Assembly: GCF_030272615.1 (NCBI RefSeq)
Contig: NC_081407.1
Span: 151,673,048-151,737,047, forward strand
DNA length: 64,000 nucleotides
Direction of reading: 5' to 3'
From: Cryptomeria japonica
Lineage: Eukaryota; Streptophyta; Pinopsida; Cupressales; Cupressaceae
Below, one piece after another: positions 58,647 through 64,000 of the stretch. A model generated the notes under the pieces. The model saw nothing but the letters and a program-made list of their open reading frames with translations, did no database searches and was not told the DNA's origin. Within the stretch, counting starts at the first letter, position 1, and each line of letters starts with the position of its first letter. Both the position numbers and the translations under genes were made by a program.

Positions 58647-58698
<52 letters not shown>
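58647..58698 (+). repeat. (AT)n microsatellite
   Basis: 52 bp of alternating AT soon after the PMD stop. Confidence 0.95.
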
Positions 58699-58700
<2 letters not shown>

Positions 58701-58840
58701 CACCATTTTCTTTGATCCTCATGTGATGTGTTATGGATGGTGCTTTCTATATTCTTGTGATTATTTTATGATGTTGTAATGCTTAGATAGGTGCATGTGA
58801 TGCGATATGTGATGAATATGATGTGATAATGCATGATGTT

Positions 58841-59007
58841 GTGAGATGTATCTTGAAAATAAGATGTATGATAATGATATGATGTGAGATGTATCTTGAA
58901 AATGAGATGTATGATAATGACATGTTGTTAATGCAAGATTTTAAAATGATATGTGACTAATTGTAAAATGATATGAAACTAATTGTAAAATGATATGCAA
59001 CTAATTG
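58841..59007 (+). repeat. Two short tandem arrays (43 bp x2, 22 bp x3)
   Basis: GTGAGATGTATCTTGAAAAT recurs at 58841 and 58884 (43-bp period). TAAAATGATATG..ACTAATTG recurs at 58942, 58964 and 58986 (22-bp period). Confidence 0.9.
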
Positions 59008-59994
59008 ATTTGAGCATCCTCATTCTGCATTCGTCATCCCTGTATAGCCACATGTTGTTTGCTTTCTTTATGGGTATCATCATTGAGCATTGATTTGTTT
59101 TTGGGATATGTTGAAAATTTATACAAGCATAATGGTATAATTGAACCATAATGACTTGAGAAAAATTTACATGATTTTTTATTTTGCAAGATAGCACAAG
59201 CATCAAGGTATAATTGAACTAGGACGACTTGAGTGCGGATTGCTTATAAATAGACAAGATTAAACCATTTGTATGCATAAAGTGGAATCATGTCTTCAGT
59301 GATATGCTATGAATCACGTCTCAAGATAAGTATTTACATAGTACAAATGATCGCCTCACAGACAGAAAACTAAAAAATATTGGAGTCCCCATGACTTTCT
59401 CTAGCGTGAAACTTTTGTTAAGAACATGTAGAGGGTCCAATAATTCAAAAGTTTAAGTGAAAGAATAGTCAAAACTTTATACAAGATGCAATATTTGATA
59501 CTTCAGAAAATCATCCATCATATTTTGTGAATCTTGTTAAGTGATCAATGTGTGGTGTTTGTGATTGTTGAGTTTTGTTTGCTGGATATGATGTTCTGAG
59601 TTTGCGACAAGTTTTTGACTTCTTGAATGTGCTGCAAGCTGTAATTGATACTGCCCCTAGCCGAGTGTTCTTCTTAATGTGGATATGTATAGGGATTACC
59701 AAGCCATGGTGAGATGCGGTGAAAGGATATGATGATAAACCAGGATAGTGACTATGCTAAGTATGTCCTAGATGGATATTGTGATAAAAATGTTGGGCGA
59801 CGATCGATAGTGCTTTACTATGGATATAATGGTATGGATATAGATAGAGGAGTTGTCCTCTCACAATAGCGCTTGTTTGCCAGGTTTTCACCAGTTGCTT
59901 TTATTGCACCTTTTTATTTTCTTTTTCCTGATTTTTTTTTAATTTTTAATTTTTAATTTTTTAATTTTTTTGACTTTTCCGTGCATTAGACTAC

Positions 59995-61050
59995 TCAAGT
60001 GTAGTATTTCTTCATATGGATGTTGTTTGTTGGTTCATCAAGCACATCTCCTTTTGAAGTTGTTAGCTTATAGGTGCCTGATCCATAGGCTGAGATGATG
60101 ACATTGGGACCCATTCAATTAGGTTCAAACTTCCCTTTCTTTTCCCGATCTTGTTGATTTCTAGGATTTTCCTTGAGTACTAGGTCACCAATTTAAAAAA
60201 ATTTGGGAATGACCTTGTGGTTGTAGCTCTTGCACATGTGTTGCTAATATGCTTTGGGATGAGTGTAGGCATGTTGGTGCCTTTCATCTAGAAGTTTGAG
60301 CTCTTGCAGTCGATTAACTCGATACTCTTCATCTGGAATTAGGCCTTTTAAAGAGACTCTGAGAGATGGAATTTCTACCTCTAGCGGTAAAATTTCTTCT
60401 GATCCATATACCAATGAATATGGTTAGCTCCTGTTGGTGTGCGGATGCTAGTTCTGTATGCCCAAAGTGCTGGATTGAGTTGTACATGCCAATCTTTGCC
60501 TGCATCATTCACTGTTTTCTTTAGGATTTTCAATATTGTCTTGTTGGATGCTTTTGCTTGACCATTCCCCTATGGGTAGTAAGGTGTAGAAAAACGATGT
60601 TGGATTTTGAATTTTTCACATAGTTCTCGTACATCTTGGTTCTTGAAAGGTCATCCATTATCTGTGATGATGGATCTTGGAATGCCATATCTACAGATCA
60701 GATAATTAAGGATGAAAGAGGCTATTTGTTTCCCAGTGATTGTGGTCATGGGGACCGCTTCAATCCACTTGGTAAAGTATTCTACTGCAGTTATAATGAA
60801 CTTGTGTCCATTTGAAGATGAAGGATGAATTTTGCCGACCAAGTCCAGTCCCCACTAGCAAAAGGGCCAAGATGTTGTGAATGGCTACAGTTCATGTGTT
60901 GGTGCATGTATAAGATTGCCATGGATTTGGCATTTAAGACATTTTTTTGCAAAGTGATAAGAGTCTTTTTCCATTGTTGACTAGTAATATCCCATTCTTA
61001 GAAGCTTTTTTAGAAAGAGTAGGACCACTTGAATGTGTGCCACATATACC
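59995..61050 (-). pseudogene. Integrase of element E, degraded
   Basis: Readable parts on the minus strand are a WGLDLVGKI block with the first Asp near 60850, FIITAVEYFTKWIEAVPM, YGIPRSIITDNG with the second Asp, and GNGQAKASNKTI, where the catalytic Glu of GNGQAEASN has become Lys. The C-terminus has GPNVIISAYGSGTYKL and a LDEPTNNIHMKKYY-like end, with a stop at 59995-59997 as in Tat integrases. Stops and at least two frameshifts are present. The zinc region near 60950-61050 is only weakly readable. Confidence 0.82.
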
Positions 61051-61347
61051 TTCGTGAAGCTCTTATAAAGTGGAGTCGGATTCATTACAATCAAGGCGAC
61101 GGAGAAGAGTACCATCTAGACCTTGATGGTACACACTATCAGCAGTAAGAGTATAACGGGCGGCTTGCCGGATAAAGTTGCATTTTTGGTTTCACGATAG
61201 GTCAATGGGTAGGATATTTCTCTTAAGATAGTCCTATATCAGTCCATATAATGGAGAGTCCGAACCGGTCAAGGCATAGATAACATGGGAATTAGAATGG
61301 TCATAGGCCGAGGAGAATAGTTGCTCTACTAGAAACTCGTAACGATT

Positions 61348-61765
61348 CTATTGCTTTAGAATTTGCAGTAGTGAAGCGATAGTAACCATTGCATCAGCTG
61401 CTCTGTTATCCAACCTTGGTATTTTCTCCAAGGTGATGTATACAAAATATTCTTTAAAATCATCCACCATTCGCTTGTATGGTAGCAGCTTGTTGTCCTT
61501 TGTCTGATAGTCATTGTTGATTTGATTGATGACTAGTTGTGAATCTCTGTAGACTTTTAATTCTGTGATTTTCCATTCTACGACCATTTTGATGCCTATA
61601 CCTAGTGCCTCATATTCAACAACATTATTTGTGCATGGAAACATAAGCTGATATGATCTTGGTATGGTGTGCCCTTAAGGAGTGATGAACAGAATGCCAA
61701 CACCTGAGTCATGTTGAGTATGGGATCCATCAAAGTATAGGGTCCATTGTTTGGTAGAGATAGTA
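61348..61765 (-). pseudogene. Archaeal-type RNase H of element E
   Basis: An LYFDGSHTQHDSGVGI block (first Asp, near 61740) is followed after a frame change by NNVVEYEALGIGIKM (Glu), VYRDSQLVINQI (Asp) and NRAADAMVTIASL (last Asp). It lies after the Gypsy RNase H and before integrase, the normal Tat order, in contrast to element A. Confidence 0.85.
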
Positions 61766-61999
61766 AGAACATCTTTGTCTTGAAATTAGATCTCCATAGG
61801 TTGTTTCCCAGGTAGTAGTGCTTTAGCCAGTTGATCTGCAATTGCTTGTCCTTTGATAGCTCGTCACTCTGTGTAGTGGATATCAAATTCACTGAGAATC
61901 ATGACGCATTTAGCCAATCTAGCTATAAGCTTTGCTGAGTAAATATTTGAGAGGATCAATTTTTGCAACTAGCTTAATTGTGTGAGATAGCATGTAGTG

Positions 62000-62377
62000 T
62001 CAGAACTTTTGAGAGGCAAATACCATTGTTAGACAAGCCTTCTCAATGAATGTATAGTTGAGTTCATATCCATTCAATGCCCTGTTGATGTAGTATATAG
62101 CTTGTTCCTTTCTTTGTTGATCTTCTTGTGCTAACAATGCCCCCAGTGATATATTTGTTGTTGAAATGTAGAGAATAAGTGGCTTCACTGCTATTGGTGG
62201 TACTAGAACTGGTGGGTTCATTAAATACTACTTGATTTGATAAAATGATTCTGCACATTTGGCTTCCCATCTGAATGGTATATTTTTATGTAGCAAATGG
62301 TTGAACGAGAGACTTTTATCTACTAATTGAGGGATGAATCACCTGATTGATTAGAGTCATCCTTGTAGAGACCTGAG
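62000..62377 (-). pseudogene. Gypsy-type RNase H of element E
   Basis: PLILYISTTNISLGALLAQED, IYYINRALNGYELNY and EKACLTMVFASQK match the Gypsy RNase H. The usual first Asp in the ILY-S segment is not seen. Stops occur at 62222-62340 and after 62000. It is in the same frame as RT. Confidence 0.82.
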
Positions 62378-63406
62378 CTAACTGATGTTCTTTGGTGGTG
62401 GCATCTCTATAATGGCTTGTACCTTTGCTGGATCCACTTCAATACCCTTAGCTAAAACTATGTAGCCTAGTAACTTACTTGATGTAACCCTGAAGACACA
62501 CTTCTTAGGGTTGAGCCTGACTTGGAATTTCTCCAATCTGTCAAAATTCTTTTCCAAGATGTTTAAATGATTTACTCTGGTGAATGATTTAGCTAGTAAA
62601 TCATCTACATAGTCTTCCATTGAGGTATGCATCATGTCATGAAATATTGTTGTCATAGCTTGTTGATAAGTTGCTCCTGCATTCTTTAAGCCAAAAGGCA
62701 TGACATTCCAAAAGTATGTTCCCCAGGGACAAGTAAATGTTGTTCTACTTTGATCCTCTAGAGCTATCTTGATTTCATTATAGCCTAAAAAACTATCCAT
62801 TAGTGATAGCATTGCATGGCCTGTTGTGAGGTCTACAATTATGTCGATACTGGGTAAGGGAAAGTCATCCTTGGGACAGGCTTTGTTGACATCTCTAAAA
62901 TCAGTGCATATTCTGATATTGCCATCTAGTTTTGATACTGGTACAATGTTGGAAATCCATTCAGCATAGTTGATAGGTCGAATGAACCCAACATCTAATA
63001 GTTTCTTCAGCTCAGCTTTGACCATGAGTGCCACATGTGGATTCATCTTTCAGAGTTTTTGCTTGACTGGCTTTGCTCCTGGAGTAATAGATAGGTGATG
63101 CATGATCAATTATGGATCAATACTAGCCATATCTGCATATGACCAAGAAAAGTTGATTTGCTTTTCTTTAAAAAATTTGATAAACTCTGATTTTTCTTCC
63201 TCTCTCAAAGATTCTGCAAGGTGTATATTTTTGGTTGCTTCTGTAGTACCAATGTTGATTGATTGAGTGGGCTCAATCAATATGGGTGATCTCTCATGAT
63301 AATGCTCAGGAAGAGTGTCAAGTCTCCCATCCTTAGGTGCCTTATAAAGTTTTTCACCCTCAGATGTGTCCTTTATTTTTACTTTTTTGTGATCTATTGC
63401 TGCCAT
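62378..63406 (-). pseudogene. Reverse transcriptase of element E
   Basis: The linker (63406-63110) ends in INFSWSYADMASIDP, the Tat-type lead-in. Two stops follow (about 63107, 63049), then 222 open codons: AEWISNIVPVSK, RICTDFRDVNKACPKDDFPLP (first Asp), MPFGLKNAGATYQQAM and MEDYVDDLLAKS (YVDD), then LNPKKCVFRVTSSKLLGYIV. CPKDDFPLP and YVDD fit Tat/Athila-group RTs. Confidence 0.92.
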
Positions 63407-64000
63407 TGACTGGTTTTCAGCAGTAGATCCTTTATTTCATTCATTTTTGCAACTGAGAGACTTGGCACTCCCCTGATTGCAGATGTCGTTACTTTGTTCA
63501 TTGGTAGAGTCTATCTCTGGGTTAATGGTACATAAGTAATGGATAATGGATTCTTCATTTGGAAAAATTGGTATATCATGAATTTTAGGTTCGTCCCAAT
63601 CTATGAGGTCAGGAAAGACTAGTGGTAAGGAGTCATTTGGTGGATCAAGTTTTTTTTGTTGTAAGTGTCAGGGCGGAGGTATCATCATGATTGCTCGGGG
63701 TGTTAAATAAGTTAAGGATTACGTCAAGGTCTTCGATGGTATCATTTTCCGTATACACTTGCTCATAATGTCGTTGCTCATTTTCCTTGGCGTCATAGAT
63801 ATTTTGTGGACCAAATTCAAGTGCTCTAGATTTTGTGCTGTGTTCTTCTTGAGAGATGGGTGTATTACTATCATTTGCACAAATATCTTTAGTAACATTA
63901 GAATAGCTACCCCATTCATATTCATTGGAATCAGTCTCAAAGGTATTATCCCAGATTCTAGCAGTGTTGTGAACTGGTATGTTGTAGGGTGAGAACAGGT
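63407..64000 (-). other. Spacer between protease and RT of element E (partial)
   Basis: On the minus strand it reads acidic, low-complexity sequence with several stops. No protease motif is reached before the window edge. Confidence 0.5.

Larger units (their letters stand above)
58566..59994 (+). other. Spacer between PMD gene and integrase of element E
   Basis: No gene. It contains a (TA)n run, two small tandem arrays (58841-58926, 58942-59007) and a T-rich TTTTTAA stretch (59931-59972). The two genes converge here, so it must hold both 3' ends. Confidence 0.6.
44960..64000 (-). mobile_element. Element E: Tat-type Ty3/Gypsy with antisense PMD gene, 5' end beyond the window
   Basis: Minus-strand order from the right edge is RT, Gypsy RNase H, archaeal-type RNase H, integrase. 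Then a + strand gene with a plant mobile domain, a polypurine tract and a 3' LTR end at 44960. RT-RNH-aRNH-IN is the Tat order, and an antisense additional ORF between integrase and 3' LTR is known from Tat elements. It interrupts the gag of F. Element G is inserted in the PMD intron. Pol is full of stops. The second LTR and the partner target duplication are off the right edge. Confidence 0.85.

Overview
The window looks like intergenic DNA from a large, repeat-rich plant genome. It is AT-rich and almost wholly made of Ty3/Gypsy and Ty1/Copia LTR retrotransposons nested in one another. It carries plant-specific signatures: a plant mobile domain (PMD) gene antisense in a Gypsy element, archaeal-type RNase H domains typical of the Tat lineage, and initiator-Met-tRNA primer sites in the Copia-type elements. 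A gymnosperm is plausible, but the sequence alone does not prove it. I see no ordinary host gene, rRNA, tRNA or CRISPR array.

Layout. (1) 1-12816: element A, a + strand Gypsy element with LTR remnants at both ends, gag-pol in one frame decayed by stop codons, and an additional ORF (aORF) after integrase. A 1.48 kb LTR-like insertion, X (5012-6491), splits it between RNase H and integrase. In A the archaeal-type RNase H lies BEFORE the reverse transcriptase. (2) 12817-21070: GA-rich DNA with a long (AG)n run, an inverted-repeat cluster, then about 7 kb with nothing I can assign. (3) 21071 to beyond 64000: one matryoshka. The oldest element, F (minus strand, gag + aORF, no pol), starts at 21071. 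Its 3' LTR is split by Copia element B (21714-30270, duplication ACCTC). Its internal region is split by element C (30986-39787, duplication TACTC; gag + aORF, no pol), whose gag is itself split by solo LTR H (36847-38122, duplication CAAGT). F is split again at 44960 by element E, a minus-strand Tat-type Gypsy element running off the right edge, with a + strand PMD gene antisense to pol. The long intron of that PMD gene is split by element G (47728-56253, duplication GATAT), a Tat-derived non-autonomous element with one intact 1068-codon ORF carrying a protease but no gag, RT or integrase.

How the parts may work together. B has a full, decayed Copia pol. C and F share B's LTR ends, primer-site type and polypurine tract, but carry gag plus a long aORF instead of pol, so they were probably mobilised in trans. 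The C/F aORF and the aORF after integrase in A appear to share blocks, which would put one accessory protein family in both Gypsy-type and Copia-type elements. Apart from G's ORF every coding region is broken, so this is a fossil record rather than an active locus. Boundaries with matching 5-bp duplications are firm; domain calls rest on motifs read directly; lineage names are inference from known families.
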